Source: Methanohalophilus profundi (lineage in GTDB: Archaea; Halobacteriota; Methanosarcinia; Methanosarcinales; Methanosarcinaceae). From it: DNA of 64,000 nt. The position numbers were made by a program, and so were the translations under genes. Shown in pieces: positions 29,909 to 40,603 of the stretch. The notes beneath the pieces are model-generated. The model worked only from the letters and a program-made list of their open reading frames with translations, was not told the origin of the DNA and did no database searches. The DNA lies in assembly GCF_004137855.1 (NCBI RefSeq), contig NZ_QBKB01000002.1:491327-555326 (forward strand), given 5' to 3'. Positions within the stretch are counted from its first letter, which is position 1. The number at the start of each line of letters is the position of its first letter.

Positions 29909-31141
29909 TTATTCCACAGGAAGTCCAACTACGTTTATGTGCTGGATAAGCTCGGTGAGATTCTCGATTTCAAAAGAAAGAACTTGATCCCTATCCAGAC
30001 CAATGGACATTTCGCCGTCATAGGTGAGCTGGTCCGGACCTCGTCTGATAAGTCTCTCCACACCGTCATTTGAAAGGATCGATTTTATCTCAGGATCATG
30101 AGCAAGCGTGCGGCCTGGAATCATTACAGTTTCCTTTATCTGAGACAGGTCAAGTGCCTGGAAATCCTCAATTGTGATAAGGCATCCAATGTCCTTGCCT
30201 GCCGCCACAACATTGACAGGTGCATCCAGCGCCTCGAAAAATTCCTGTAATCTCGGATGAGCAGCTTTACTGGTAACAATGGTCGCGGTCTTTGTAACTT
30301 CCGGGAGTTTGGAAAGTGCTGCTTTGTCCTTCCTTATGGCAAAGGGACAGCCAATAAGTGGATCTTCAAGAGGTGTGCCGGTGATACGCAGATCAAATTT
30401 GTCTGCCGCATTTCTTACTATGGTCACAAATTCCTCTATCGAATGTGTAGTAATATTTTCCAGAACAGGGGAATTGCGTAGAATCAAACCTTCTTCGCGA
30501 CTGTTGGCAAAACGCATCAGTATTGCTCCCTTTGCACCCATTTCCTGAAGATCTGAAAGGGTTTTTTCCAGGACATCACCATCATTTACACCGGGAATCA
30601 GGACGATAGCGGCATATACATCACATTCTCCACAGAAGCGGCGAAGAATTTCAATAGATGCTTGTGGCTCAGGATCATTCATGTATTTGGCCCTGAGTTG
30701 AGGGTCAGTGGCAAAAACTGTAAACGAAACCTCACAGACACCGTTTTCAATGTAAAAGGAAGCGTCATCGGGATCATCAAAGCCTTTTCCGCTTGTGTAT
30801 CCCAGATGAATGGGCTTTCCAAAACGAGAAAGTGAACTGACAAGTTCCTTGAGCTCGGGGTAGCAGCTGATATCTCCACCCCCACTGATGGTAAATTTAT
30901 CCGGTTCAGAAGATGAGAAGCGTAAATTCTGGGATACATCCCTCATTACAATCTGTAGAGGTTTAAAGCCGGGATAGGATTCCCGTATACTACGTGTACA
31001 GTAATCACAGCCCTTTGCAAAAGGAAAACAGTGTTTGCAACCAAAAGGAGGTACTTCCTGTACCTTCTTAAAATAGCAGTATGAACAAAATCCTCGGCAG
31101 TCAATTCCGGGACTGCCTCCAATATCAGCAACGATCTCCAT
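29909..31141 (-). CDS. mmp10: MCR arginine C-methyltransferase Mmp10 (methanogenesis marker 10)
   Basis: The 410-residue cobalamin-dependent radical SAM enzyme installs the 5-methylarginine in the McrA active site. The radical SAM cluster motif is [12 protein letters not shown]; further cysteines (GCKHCF, GCDYC) ligate a second site. The SISGGGD-like segment [14 protein letters not shown] lies in the SAM barrel. It is divergent from mcrB across a 288-nt gap and is separated by only 1 nt from the convergent polC end, a compact tail-to-tail junction. Confidence 0.93.
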   Translation of the reverse strand: MEIVADIGGSPGIDCRGFCSYCYFKKVQEVPPFGCKHCFPFAKGCDYCTRSIRESYPGFKPLQIVMRDVSQNLRFSSSEPDKFTISGGGDISCYPELKELVSSLSRFGKPIHLGYTSGKGFDDPDDASFYIENGVCEVSFTVFATDPQLRAKYMNDPEPQASIEILRRFCGECDVYAAIVLIPGVNDGDVLEKTLSDLQEMGAKGAILMRFANSREEGLILRNSPVLENITTHSIEEFVTIVRNAADKFDLRITGTPLEDPLIGCPFAIRKDKAALSKLPEVTKTATIVTSKAAHPRLQEFFEALDAPVNVVAAGKDIGCLITIEDFQALDLSQIKETVMIPGRTLAHDPEIKSILSNDGVERLIRRGPDQLTYDGEMSIGLDRDQVLSFEIENLTELIQHINVVGLPVE

Positions 31142-31429
31142 GTGACCCAGTGGTAGAAAAAGATATTACTAAATCTTTGTGGTAAAGAACGTAAGAAATC
31201 AAATGCAATTGAGTAAACATCATGAATAATCATTGCATATAGTGCCGGGTCAAAAAACGAATGCAAAAGTTTTAAAGGCAAAAACTCCATTGCTGACATG
31301 AATAAATTAAAGAAAACCGACTGGAAGGCATTCTCACCCTGAAAGTGCTTACAGCATATCCTCGCTCAAGCGTGGTTGCTTTCCAAATGGGGATTTCTTT
31401 CCATTAAAAAACTTAAAGGAGGAAAATAC
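31142..31429. promoter_or_regulatory. mmp10-mcrB divergent promoter region and mcr leader
   Basis: This gap holds no gene. A plausible mcr promoter is the BRE/TATA-like aaaagttttaaagg near 31265-31278, which would give a leader of about 130 nt. A strong ribosome site (aaaggagg, 31415-31422) lies 7 nt upstream of the GTG start of mcrB. Small inverted repeats (e.g. aaatgg...ccatt near 31384-31406) could fold in the leader. No known operator was recognised. Confidence 0.45.
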
Positions 31430-32734
31430 GTGTCTGACAAAATAGACATCTACGACGACAGAGGAAAACTCTTAGAAAGCGGCGTTGCAATTGAAGAGCT
31501 CGCTCCTACAAGGAACGCGGCAATTCAGCGTATCATCGGAGACACAAAGAGGACTGTAGCAGTCAACCTGGGAGGTATTCAAAAATCTCTCGCAACCGGT
31601 AAAATGGGCGGAAAAGGTCGCCACATGCCGGGACGTGAAATGGAACTCGATATTGTCGAAAACGCTGGTGCAATTGCAGACTCCGTGAAGGAATTTGTAC
31701 AGGTAGACGGTGACGACGACACAAACATTGAGATTCTTGGTGGCGGCAAGCAACTTCTTGTCCAGCTTCCAACCGCAAGGCTCACTGCCGGTGCTGACTA
31801 CTCGTCCTCACTTACTGTGAGTGCAGCAGCAACCGTCCAGACCATTGTTGACATGTTCAACATTGACATGTTCAACGCGCCTGTGGTCAAAGGAGCAGTA
31901 TGGGGCGGCTATCCACAGACGATGGACTTGTCCGGTGGAAACGTCGCTTCAATCCTGAACATTCCACAGAAGAATGAAGGTCTGGGTTACTCCCTGAGAA
32001 ACATTATGACCAACCACATTGCTGCAATTACAGAGAAAAAAGCAATGAACTCAGCAGCACTGTCTTCCATCTTTGAACAGGCAGGTATGTTCGAAATGGG
32101 TAACGCAGTCGGAGAATTCGAGAGACATCAGCTTCTTGGATTTGCATGTCAGGGTCTTAACGCTAACAACGTAGTATACGATCTTGTAAAAGACAATGGC
32201 AAAAATGGAACCATTGGTAGCGTAGTACAATCTGTTGTTGAAAGAGCAATTGAGGACAATGTAATCGAAGTCGATAACACTGCTCCTTCAGGTTACAACT
32301 TCTACAAGGCAAACGATGTATCCATGTGGAATGCTTACGCCTCAGCCGGTCAACTTGCCGCTACAATGGTAAACAGTGGTGCAGGCAGGGCTGCCCAGAA
32401 TGTGTCATCCACAATTCTGTATTACAACGATATCATTGAGAAAGAAACTGGCCTGCCTGGCTGTGATATGGGTAGGGCACAGGGTACTGCTGTCGGATTC
32501 TCTTTCTTCAGCCACTCTATCTATGGTGGTGGTGGTCCCGGTGTATTCAACGGTAACCACATTGTAACCAGACACTCAAGAGGATTCGCAATTCCATGTG
32601 TATCCGCTAGTGTAGCACTTGATGCAGGTACCCAGATGTTCTCCATCGAAAAGACATCCGGCCTCATAGGTGACGTATTCGGTTCAATCAAAGAATTCAG
32701 AGAACCAATAAAAGCAGTCGCTGAATCACTCTAA
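31430..32734 (+). CDS. mcrB: Methyl-coenzyme M reductase beta subunit
   Basis: The 434-residue subunit is part of the nickel F430 enzyme that makes methane. It starts at GTG 31430 ([17 protein letters not shown]) with a strong SD, not at the longer frame from 31376. The [20 protein letters not shown] segment (cited in part: [17 protein letters not shown]) near the C-terminus is the coenzyme-binding region of the family. It is first in mcrBDCGA. Confidence 0.97.
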   Translation: MSDKIDIYDDRGKLLESGVAIEELAPTRNAAIQRIIGDTKRTVAVNLGGIQKSLATGKMGGKGRHMPGREMELDIVENAGAIADSVKEFVQVDGDDDTNIEILGGGKQLLVQLPTARLTAGADYSSSLTVSAAATVQTIVDMFNIDMFNAPVVKGAVWGGYPQTMDLSGGNVASILNIPQKNEGLGYSLRNIMTNHIAAITEKKAMNSAALSSIFEQAGMFEMGNAVGEFERHQLLGFACQGLNANNVVYDLVKDNGKNGTIGSVVQSVVERAIEDNVIEVDNTAPSGYNFYKANDVSMWNAYASAGQLAATMVNSGAGRAAQNVSSTILYYNDIIEKETGLPGCDMGRAQGTAVGFSFFSHSIYGGGGPGVFNGNHIVTRHSRGFAIPCVSASVALDAGTQMFSIEKTSGLIGDVFGSIKEFREPIKAVAESL

Positions 32735-32763
32735 ATGATTCACAAAGATTGAAGGTACCAATA

Positions 32764-33258
32764 ATGGAAACTTCTGCTTCAGACACAAAGAAACCCATAC
32801 AAATCGAGATTTTCCCAAAGCGTATGATGAAACCCGATACCGTAGAAGGGCTGCTTAACAAACTTTGCAGTCTGGAAGGTATACAAAGGGCATTCATACA
32901 GGGGCCGCGCCTACCTACAAAAGTACCATTCGGACCTGCTGTCGGAACACCCGTACATCATCCATTAAGGACAAATGTACATTTTGGTAAGACCGAAATG
33001 GGCCTGGAAGTACTTGTGGGAAGGATCACACTGGAACTTGCCGGAAAGGAAGTCATGGAAGAAATAAATGCAATTTGTGTAGACACACTTCCCTGCGATT
33101 ATGACATTAGGGAAGGACGTTTTATCCAGACAAGGCAAACGGTTTCAGATTTTGCAAAAAGAGGCCCGGGAGCTGATCCTGTTATATGTGGTCTTTATGA
33201 CCCGAAAAGCAAGGTAGAATCACAGGTAAACCTCCTGAAAACAAACGAAGAGGAATGA
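32764..33258 (+). CDS. mcrD: McrD, MCR operon chaperone/activation protein
   Basis: The 164-residue protein matches McrD, which associates with MCR but is not part of the mature enzyme; an assembly or F430-delivery role is proposed in the literature. The central RLPTKVPFGPAVGTPVHHP stretch is typical. ATG 32764 is preferred over an upstream Met-like codon at 32749 because the SD gaaggt lies just before it. Confidence 0.9.
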   Translation: METSASDTKKPIQIEIFPKRMMKPDTVEGLLNKLCSLEGIQRAFIQGPRLPTKVPFGPAVGTPVHHPLRTNVHFGKTEMGLEVLVGRITLELAGKEVMEEINAICVDTLPCDYDIREGRFIQTRQTVSDFAKRGPGADPVICGLYDPKSKVESQVNLLKTNEEE

Positions 33259-33264
33259 TTCCAG

Positions 33265-33876
33265 ATGTTTGACCGGGAAACCCAGGTTGTAGATTGCAGA
33301 CAAGGAATGGGCCTTGGCAAAGGAGGCGGACTTGCCCAAAGAGGTACACTCTCCGAAGCCGGCAGGACCGACGTAGTCGCAGTCGCTATGAGTCCCGGAA
33401 AACGCCATATCACCAAGCCTATTTGCGAACTGACTTACGGAATGCGCAAAGAAGACATACAGGTAAGTGTACTTGTGCTAAATTCGGGATCAGGAGTTCC
33501 CGATGAACAAATGAAATCCGGTTCCTTCGGCATCAACCCGGAGGAGATCAAGCAGATAAACAGGCACAAGATGGCAGTCATTCATACAGGAAACATTCGT
33601 GATCACGTTGTCAGGAAAGTAAGGGAAATATTGGTTTATGCAGAAGTGCCGGCAGTGGTTGTCTGTCAGACAATCGTGGACTTTGAAGATTTTGCAAAGG
33701 CCGGTATCCATACTAGATTGGTAAAACCTCAAGATAAAAACATCCAGACAAAGGGAAAAGTGATGGAGATTGTGACTGGAGTGACGCGAGGAGAAACTTG
33801 TCCAAGAGATAAGTTAAACGAACTCGTCAAAGCAGTGAAATCCACAATGAAATCAATTGATAACAAAGGAGTGTAA
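33265..33876 (+). CDS. mcrC: McrC, MCR activation component
   Basis: The 203-residue protein is the McrC member of the operon. It has the glycine-rich GMGLGKGGGLAQRG segment near the N-terminus. In methanogens McrC belongs to the ATP-dependent machinery that reductively activates Ni in MCR. It follows mcrD by 6 nt and ends just before mcrG, with the mcrG ribosome site inside its last codons. Confidence 0.92.
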   Translation: MFDRETQVVDCRQGMGLGKGGGLAQRGTLSEAGRTDVVAVAMSPGKRHITKPICELTYGMRKEDIQVSVLVLNSGSGVPDEQMKSGSFGINPEEIKQINRHKMAVIHTGNIRDHVVRKVREILVYAEVPAVVVCQTIVDFEDFAKAGIHTRLVKPQDKNIQTKGKVMEIVTGVTRGETCPRDKLNELVKAVKSTMKSIDNKGV

Positions 33877-33880
33877 TCAT

Positions 33881-34636
33881 ATGGCATATGAAGCACAGTT
33901 TTATCCCGGAGCAACAAGTGTTGCGGAAAACAGAAGGAAACACATGTCCGGTAAAGTCGAAAAACTCAGGGAAATCTCTGATGACGACTTAACCATTATT
34001 CTCGGACACCGTGTTCCCGGTACAGATTACCCAAGCACCCACCCACCACTGGCAGAAATGGGCGAACCAGAATGTTCCATCCGTGAACTGGTAGAACCTA
34101 CAGATGGTGCAAAAGCAGGTGACAGGATCAGATACGTACAGTTTGTAGATTCAATGTACAATGCACCTTCCACCCCATACTTCAGGACCTACAACGCTGC
34201 AATTAACTTCAGAGGCGTAGACCCGGGTACACTTTCCGGCCGTCAGGTCGTTGAAGCCCGTGAAAGGGACATGGAAGAACTTGCAAAATTCCAGCTTGAA
34301 ACCGAAATGACCTGCCCTGCACTTGCATGCCTTCGTGGTGCCAGTGTACACGGTCACTCCCTCCGTCTTCAGGAAGATGGTGTAATGTTTGACATGCTCG
34401 AAAGAGTACGTCTGGAAAACGGAACCATCATCGTCCAGAAGGACCAGGTAGGAAGACCAATCGACAAGAAGGTCGATCTCGGAAAACCAATGTCCGAGGA
34501 GGAAGCTGCAAAAAGGACCACAATCTATCGTGTAGATAACGTCCCATACAGGGAGGATAAGGAAGTCCTCGAATGGGTACACAGGATCTTTGAAAAGAGA
34601 ACCATGTATGGATACAAGCCAGCTGTACAGGAGTGA
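33881..34636 (+). CDS. mcrG: Methyl-coenzyme M reductase gamma subunit
   Basis: The 251-residue subunit starts [19 protein letters not shown] at 33881, preceded by aaaggag. The [19 protein letters not shown] region ([12 protein letters not shown]) is diagnostic. It forms the alpha2-beta2-gamma2 hexamer with McrA and McrB. Confidence 0.97.
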   Translation: MAYEAQFYPGATSVAENRRKHMSGKVEKLREISDDDLTIILGHRVPGTDYPSTHPPLAEMGEPECSIRELVEPTDGAKAGDRIRYVQFVDSMYNAPSTPYFRTYNAAINFRGVDPGTLSGRQVVEARERDMEELAKFQLETEMTCPALACLRGASVHGHSLRLQEDGVMFDMLERVRLENGTIIVQKDQVGRPIDKKVDLGKPMSEEEAAKRTTIYRVDNVPYREDKEVLEWVHRIFEKRTMYGYKPAVQE

Positions 34637-34641
34637 GTAAA

Positions 34642-36363
34642 ATGGCAGACGACAGAAAGAGAATGTTCCAGAAAGATTTAGAAAATAAATTCACAAAGGA
34701 GCACGGCACCAACAAGATGGGCGGCGGCGACATTACGGATATGAGAATTCCATATTACCGCCTCGGTGTCGACCAGAACCCCAGGAAACTGGAAATGAAG
34801 AAAGTCGGTAAGGAAATTGCAGAAAAGAGAGGTCTTGCAGGATATAACCCTATGATGCACTGCGGTGGTATACCACTCGGTCAGAGAGCTCTTACACCTT
34901 CCTTTATCTCCGGTAATGATGACATGATGGTCGAAAATGATGACCTTCACTATGTCAACAACGCTGCAATGCAACAGATGTGGGACGACATACGCAGAAC
35001 ATGTATTGTCGGTATGGATATGGCCCACGAAACCCTCGAGAAAAGACTGGGCATCGAAGTAACCCCTGAAACAATCAACCACTACCTCGAAGTGCTCAAC
35101 CACGCACTCCCTGGTAGCGCAGTTGTTCAGGAACACATGGTAGAGAGCCATCCTGCACTCGTTGATGACTGTTACGTGAAAATATTCACAGGTGACGATG
35201 AACTTGCAGACGAAATCGATGACCAGTTCCTCATCGACATCGACAAACAGTTCCCCGCAGAACAGGCAGAACAGCTCAAATCCGCTATCGGCAATACCAC
35301 CTGGCAGGCAGCCCACATCCCAACCATCGTATCCAGAACAACAGACGGTGGTCAGACCACAAGGTGGACTGCAATGCAGATCGGTATGTCTTACATTGCA
35401 GCATACGGAATGTGTGCCGGTGAAGCAGCTGTAGCAGACCTTTCCTATGCAGCAAAGCACGCAGGTGTTGTCGGTATGGGTGATATGCTTCCTGCAAGAC
35501 GTGCACGTGCACCAAACGAACCTGGTGGTATCCCCTTCGGTAACCTTGCAGACATAATCCAGACCAGCCGTATAAACCCGGATGACCCTGCAGACGTAAC
35601 CCTTGAGGTAGTCGGTGCAGGTTGTATGCTCTACGACCAGATCTGGCTCGGATCCTACATGTCTGGTGGTGTCGGTTTTACCCAGTACTCCACTGCTGCA
35701 TACACCAACAACATTCTGGATGACAACCTGTACTATGACGTTGAGTACATCAACGACAAGTATGACGGTGCAGCCGACAAGGGTATCGACAACAAGGTCG
35801 CCCCAAGCATGGATGTTATCAAGGACATCGCAACAGAGTCCACACTCTACGGTCTCGAGAACTACGAGAAATACCCAGTTGCCCTTGAAGACCACTTCGG
35901 TGGATCCCAGAGAGCAACCGTCCTTTCCGCAGCTGCCGGTAGTGCAGGAGTCCTTGCAACCGGTAACGCAAACGCCGGTCTCTCCGCATGGTATCTATGT
36001 ATGTACCTGCACAAGGAAGGTCACGGACGTCTCGGTTTCTTCGGATTCGACCTGCAGGACCAGTGTGGTGCAACCAACACCTTCTCCTACCAGTCCGATG
36101 AAGGTCTGCCCCACGAACTCCGTGGTCCAAACTATCCGAACTACGCAATGAACGTTGGTCACCAGGGTGGCTACGCTGCAATCGCAGCCGCAGCACACGC
36201 CGGTCGTGGAGATGCATATGCACTCAACCCACTAATCAAGGTCTGTTTCGCCGACGAAATGCTCCCATTCGACTTCTCCCAGCCAAGGAAGGAGTTCGGA
36301 CGCGGTGCGCTTCGTGAGTTCGAGCCTGCTGGTGAGAGATCCCTCATCATCCCGGCCAAATAA
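34642..36363 (+). CDS. mcrA: Methyl-coenzyme M reductase alpha subunit
   Basis: The 573-residue catalytic subunit starts at ATG 34642 (MADDRKRMF) with ggagtg upstream; a GTG 9 nt earlier overlaps the mcrG stop. Sites of known modification are visible: the N-methylhistidine segment [13 protein letters not shown], the Mmp10 target in [13 protein letters not shown], the thioglycine context [14 protein letters not shown], and nearby the S-methylcysteine. Very strong codon bias is seen. It is the last gene of the operon, followed by a terminator. Confidence 0.98.
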   Translation: MADDRKRMFQKDLENKFTKEHGTNKMGGGDITDMRIPYYRLGVDQNPRKLEMKKVGKEIAEKRGLAGYNPMMHCGGIPLGQRALTPSFISGNDDMMVENDDLHYVNNAAMQQMWDDIRRTCIVGMDMAHETLEKRLGIEVTPETINHYLEVLNHALPGSAVVQEHMVESHPALVDDCYVKIFTGDDELADEIDDQFLIDIDKQFPAEQAEQLKSAIGNTTWQAAHIPTIVSRTTDGGQTTRWTAMQIGMSYIAAYGMCAGEAAVADLSYAAKHAGVVGMGDMLPARRARAPNEPGGIPFGNLADIIQTSRINPDDPADVTLEVVGAGCMLYDQIWLGSYMSGGVGFTQYSTAAYTNNILDDNLYYDVEYINDKYDGAADKGIDNKVAPSMDVIKDIATESTLYGLENYEKYPVALEDHFGGSQRATVLSAAAGSAGVLATGNANAGLSAWYLCMYLHKEGHGRLGFFGFDLQDQCGATNTFSYQSDEGLPHELRGPNYPNYAMNVGHQGGYAAIAAAAHAGRGDAYALNPLIKVCFADEMLPFDFSQPRKEFGRGALREFEPAGERSLIIPAK

Positions 36364-36372
36364 GCACAATAC

Positions 36373-36409
36373 GAAGTAGGCTCCTTGCCTACTTCACCTA
36401 CTATTTTTT
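36373..36409 (+). terminator. Terminator of the mcr operon
   Basis: A 9-bp stem (gaagtaggc, 36373-36381, with gcctacttc, 36387-36395) is followed by actattttttaaa. It begins about 10 nt after the mcrA stop. Confidence 0.75.
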
Positions 36410-36499
36410 AAACCCCCAATTAAATAGCTAAAAGCTTTTTTTTATACGATAATCTTATTTGCTCTTGCCATAGTTACAACCATATAACCAGGTGTTCCC

Positions 36500-37843
36500 A
36501 TGACCGATAATACAGAGAAAAAAGTCATACCAGCAAAAGATGCCTCCATCAGACTTGCCAGCATAAATACACTCCTAAAAAATAAAGGTCTTGAAGCAAT
36601 GGCACAAGCCCTTGATCAAAATAGGGACTCAATACTTAAGGCAAACCGCAAAGACCTCGAATCTGCTGAGCAGTTAAAAGAGCAAGGGAAAATCTCACAG
36701 GCTCTTGTGGATAGGCTGAAAGTAAATGATAGCAAAATCGATGGAATGATCGCAGGTATAAGAGATGTCATGGAACTTGAAGACCCAACAGGCAAAACTC
36801 TCAGCTGCCTGGAACTTGATGAAGGACTAGAACTGTACCAAGTAAGTTGTCCGATTGGCCTTATTGGGGTTATTTTCGAGTCACGTCCTGACGTTGTTCC
36901 GCAGATCATGTCCCTCTGCCTGAAAAGCGGTAATGCAACGATCTTTAAGGGTGGAAGTGAGGCCTTTAATTCAAATCGTACTATTTTCAACATACTTAAA
37001 AGCGCCCTGGAAGAAATCGGGGATATTCCTGCAACAGCCTTTCAACTGATGGAAACCCGGGAAGAAGTAATGGACATCCTGGCACTTGATTCCTATATAG
37101 ACCTGCTCATACCCCGTGGTTCAAACGCTTTCGTGAAGTTCATACAGGATAATACCAGGATACCCGTACTGGGTCATGCAGACGGGATATGCCATGTCTA
37201 TGTGGACAATGAAGCAGATATGGAAAAAGCTATTGATGTCTGCTATGATTCAAAGGTACAGTATCCTGCAGTGTGCAATGCAATGGAAACATTGCTTGTA
37301 AACAGTGATATTGCAGACAAGTTCCTGCCCGGTATGATCGAAAAATTCTTCAAAGCAGGTGTCGAGATCCGCCTGGATGAAAAATCATACACTATTGCAG
37401 AAAATACCGGTATCCGGGATTTGAAAAAAGCATCCGATGAAGAGTGGAGCACCGAATATAATGATTTGGTACTGTCTGTGAAAATGGTTGATTCAATAAA
37501 TGAAGCAATCGATCATATTAACAGGTATGGTTCCCATCATACGGATTGCATTGTCACCAAGGACAAGGACAAGCGCCGCACATTTACCGAGCTTGTGGAT
37601 TCCTCAAGCGTCATGGTAAATGTCTCTACAAGATTTGCCGACGGTTTCAGGTATGGAAAAGGTGCAGAGGTTGGCATCAGCACAAACAAAATACACGCAC
37701 GGGGACCCGTAGGAATGGAAGGTCTTTTGATATACAAGTATATTCTTCTGGGTAATGGTGACAGGGTATCCGATTATGCAGGAGATAATGCAAAACAATT
37801 TACCCACAGGAAACTGGATAAACAGATAAGCGACATCATTTGA
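36500..37843 (+). CDS. proA: Glutamate-5-semialdehyde dehydrogenase (gamma-glutamyl phosphate reductase)
   Basis: The 447-residue NADPH-dependent enzyme carries out the second step of proline synthesis. It shows the family sequences IGVIFESRPDVVPQ, ILKSGNATIFKGG-like LKSGNATIFKGGSEA, and the catalytic cysteine in YPAVCNAMETLL. SD aggtgt precedes the ATG. It is followed 17 nt later by proB, an operon order that pairs reductase and kinase. Confidence 0.95.
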   Translation: MTDNTEKKVIPAKDASIRLASINTLLKNKGLEAMAQALDQNRDSILKANRKDLESAEQLKEQGKISQALVDRLKVNDSKIDGMIAGIRDVMELEDPTGKTLSCLELDEGLELYQVSCPIGLIGVIFESRPDVVPQIMSLCLKSGNATIFKGGSEAFNSNRTIFNILKSALEEIGDIPATAFQLMETREEVMDILALDSYIDLLIPRGSNAFVKFIQDNTRIPVLGHADGICHVYVDNEADMEKAIDVCYDSKVQYPAVCNAMETLLVNSDIADKFLPGMIEKFFKAGVEIRLDEKSYTIAENTGIRDLKKASDEEWSTEYNDLVLSVKMVDSINEAIDHINRYGSHHTDCIVTKDKDKRRTFTELVDSSSVMVNVSTRFADGFRYGKGAEVGISTNKIHARGPVGMEGLLIYKYILLGNGDRVSDYAGDNAKQFTHRKLDKQISDII

Positions 37844-37860
37844 AATAATATCCGGGGATT

Positions 37861-38997
37861 GTGATTTTGAGCAAGAGAAAAGTCATTCTTGACAACACAA
37901 AAAAAGTTATCATCAAAATAGGAACAACTTCAATTAGTAGTGATTATGGAGGATTGAATGAGGAATTCATGAAACATGTGGCCTCCCAGGTCGCATACCT
38001 CCACAGTCTGGAAAAAGAAGTCATTCTTGTCAGCTCCGGCTCCATTGGAGTGGGGATTGACCTGATGCAACTTGGCTGTAAACCGCGGGAAATTCCGGTT
38101 CGACAGGCAGCAGCAGCTGTTGGTCAAAATGTTTTGATGCAAAAATGGATGGAGGCTTTTAGTACTTATGATCTCAATGTTGCCCAGATTCTTTTGACCT
38201 ACGAATCCTTCACCAGCAGGTTAACATATCTCAACCTGAGAAACAGCATATCCACGTTACTGGAATATGGGGTGATCCCGATTATCAATGAGAATGACAG
38301 TACCTGCGTGCACGAGATAGAAGCTACCCTTGGAGATAATGACAGGCTTTCCGCAATGGTTGCCAGCAAAATGGAAGCCGACCTGCTGATACTCCTATCG
38401 GATATTGATGGTTTATATGATAAAAATCCTAAAAGGCACAAGGATGCTGTATTACTGAAAACTGTGCCTGAAATCACACCAACTATAGAAAGTTACGGAG
38501 GGAGCCCATCAAGTACAAAGGGAACCGGTGGCATGAGAACAAAGATAGATGCTGCAAAGATATGCAATATAGCAGGCTGCCATATGATAATTGCAAACAG
38601 CTCTATTCAAAACGCAATTCTCAAAATAATGGAGGGTGAAGAAATCGGCACCCTCTTTTTAGCTGAAGGAGAAGTCCATAAGAACCGCATTCGATGGATA
38701 TTACTGGCTCATTCCTCAGGCACAATTGTGGTAGATGAAGGAGCCAGAGATGCGGTAAGAAACCGCATGAGTCTCCTGCCTTCGGGTGTAATTGGTTTAG
38801 AGGGCGAGTTTGATCGCGGAGATATAGTAAAACTCGAGTGCAACGGGCAGGTATTCGGGAAAGGAATTACGGATTATACCTCAGATGAATTGCAGAAAAT
38901 AAAGGGAAAACATACCAATATGATAGCAAATATCCTGGGATATAAAAATTATGACAATGTTTTAAACAAGGATAACATAGGGCTTTTTAAAGAATGA
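37861..38997 (+). CDS. proB: Glutamate 5-kinase with PUA domain
   Basis: The 378-residue protein phosphorylates glutamate in proline synthesis. An amino-acid-kinase domain (VIIKIGTTSIS, VLVSSGSIGVG-like VSSGSIGVGID, NENDSTC, GTGGMRTKIDAAK) covers residues 1-260. A C-terminal PUA domain (about 280-365) follows, as in bacterial ProB. GTG 37861 is used; TTG 37867 is an alternative with better spacing from the ggggat ribosome site. Confidence 0.94.
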   Translation: MILSKRKVILDNTKKVIIKIGTTSISSDYGGLNEEFMKHVASQVAYLHSLEKEVILVSSGSIGVGIDLMQLGCKPREIPVRQAAAAVGQNVLMQKWMEAFSTYDLNVAQILLTYESFTSRLTYLNLRNSISTLLEYGVIPIINENDSTCVHEIEATLGDNDRLSAMVASKMEADLLILLSDIDGLYDKNPKRHKDAVLLKTVPEITPTIESYGGSPSSTKGTGGMRTKIDAAKICNIAGCHMIIANSSIQNAILKIMEGEEIGTLFLAEGEVHKNRIRWILLAHSSGTIVVDEGARDAVRNRMSLLPSGVIGLEGEFDRGDIVKLECNGQVFGKGITDYTSDELQKIKGKHTNMIANILGYKNYDNVLNKDNIGLFKE

Positions 38998-39051
38998 ATT
39001 AATATATAAGTATGAATATACAATATATTAATAGTATCTGGATGCGGTGAC

Positions 39052-40581
39052 ATGCTCGATGATAAAATAGCCTCAATTGCCCTTATAAGCAGCAAAAATA
39101 ATGATGAATTGCTGGGGTATCTGTCAGCATACAGGGTGCTACAAGCAGAACCCAAAAAAGATACTATTTCTTTTATCAAAAAAAGTACACCGACTGTAGT
39201 TATAATTGACAATACTATGTCTGAAGAGGTTAACTACCGCATTTGCAGGGAGCTTAAGGAAAATACAGGTAATCATTATCTCCCCATAATTATGGTCACC
39301 AAAACAGACAAAGAAGAGATAAGGGAAGCTCTGAAAAATGGGGCAGATGATTTCATAACCGCTCAATCCGATGATCTGGAAATCCTCACACGAATCAATT
39401 CCCTGCTACAAATAAAAAGCCTTTACGATAAACTTGCAAAAGAAAGAGACCAGGCACAGACTTACATCGACGTTGCCCAAACAATAATAGGTGTAGTTGA
39501 CAGGGACCTGAAAGTCGTACTTGCCAATAAGAAAGCTTCTGAAATTCTGGGGTATTCCCAGGAAGAAATTATAGGACAGAAATGGTTCGATGTTTTTTTG
39601 CCGGAAAGAATAAGGGATATGATAAAAACCGGCTATAAAATGGTCCTGGAGGGAGAAATTGAACCTCCCGAATTCTCTGAAAAACCTATTCTTACACGTA
39701 CAGGTGAAGAACGATTGGTTTTCTGGCATGATGTTGTACTCAAAGACGATCAGGGAGGCATCATGGGTACCATCAGTTCCGGTGAAGATATTACTGAAAA
39801 AAAACAGGCAGAAATGGCCCTTGTAGAGGCAAATAAAGAACTTCAGGAACTGGATGGCATGAGGAATGACTTTCTTGCCAATATAAGCAGGGAATTACAA
39901 ATACCTCTTGCATCCATCAAAGGTTTCAGTGATTTGCTCGTTAAAGGCGAGTTAGGTGTAATTAATAACAAGCAAAAAGACGCCCTAGTTACAATAATCA
40001 GGAATTGTGATAGGCTACAGCAACATGTCAATGCTCTTCTCTATGCCAGTGAGGACTGTAGCCAGAATGTGACATACAATTTTGAAGATACAGATATAAA
40101 TTCCCTTCTCGACAAGATCCTAAATGACCTGACAATAAATTTTACAAAATACAACCTGAAACTTGAAAGAAGCCTGGAAAATATTCCACATATAAATGTT
40201 GATGAAAGATATCTGAAAAATGCTATATTCCATATACTCGATAATGCAATCAAGTTTACTCCTGCAAATGGTAAAATAAAAGTTTCCACCAGTAGAACAG
40301 GCAAATACGTCGAGATAAAAATAAGGGATTCAGGAATTGGAATAGCCAAGGGCAAGTTAGAAAACATTTTTAAAAGCTTTTATCAGGTAGATGGCTCCAC
40401 CAGAAGAAAATATGGAGGAACTGGCATTGGTCTCTACATCTGCAAGAAAATCATTGAAGGTCACAATGGTCAAATCCTGGTGGAAAGCGTAGAAGGAAAG
40501 GGTAGTGAGTTCACAATTCAACTCCCGATTCGCACCCGACCGGATCGTACCACTACTGAAAACCTGGCTGTTGCCCACTAA
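39052..40581 (+). CDS. Receiver-PAS-histidine kinase with degenerate phosphorylation sites
   Basis: The 509-residue cytoplasmic sensor has a receiver-like domain (1-125), a PAS domain (about 135-260) and a DHp plus ATPase pair (about 275-495). The N box (FHILDNAIKFTP), G1 (DSGIGI) and G2 (YGGTGIGLYI) are intact. The H-box reads NISRELQIPL, with Arg where the phospho-accepting His should be. The receiver keeps its Asp strand (VVIIDNTM) but lacks the acidic pair at strand 1 and the late Lys (DFITAQ). Autokinase activity at the usual site is therefore unlikely. No membrane segment is present and the partner is unknown. Confidence 0.85.
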   Translation: MLDDKIASIALISSKNNDELLGYLSAYRVLQAEPKKDTISFIKKSTPTVVIIDNTMSEEVNYRICRELKENTGNHYLPIIMVTKTDKEEIREALKNGADDFITAQSDDLEILTRINSLLQIKSLYDKLAKERDQAQTYIDVAQTIIGVVDRDLKVVLANKKASEILGYSQEEIIGQKWFDVFLPERIRDMIKTGYKMVLEGEIEPPEFSEKPILTRTGEERLVFWHDVVLKDDQGGIMGTISSGEDITEKKQAEMALVEANKELQELDGMRNDFLANISRELQIPLASIKGFSDLLVKGELGVINNKQKDALVTIIRNCDRLQQHVNALLYASEDCSQNVTYNFEDTDINSLLDKILNDLTINFTKYNLKLERSLENIPHINVDERYLKNAIFHILDNAIKFTPANGKIKVSTSRTGKYVEIKIRDSGIGIAKGKLENIFKSFYQVDGSTRRKYGGTGIGLYICKKIIEGHNGQILVESVEGKGSEFTIQLPIRTRPDRTTTENLAVAH

Positions 40582-40603
40582 AAATAATAAGCAAAGAACA
40601 GTT

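Noticed and set aside
34678-35895. 405-residue reading frame antisense to mcrA
   Set aside because: It lies wholly inside the certain mcrA gene and has a Cys/Val-rich, non-family composition, which is what the opposite strand of a strongly codon-biased gene produces. No ribosome site.
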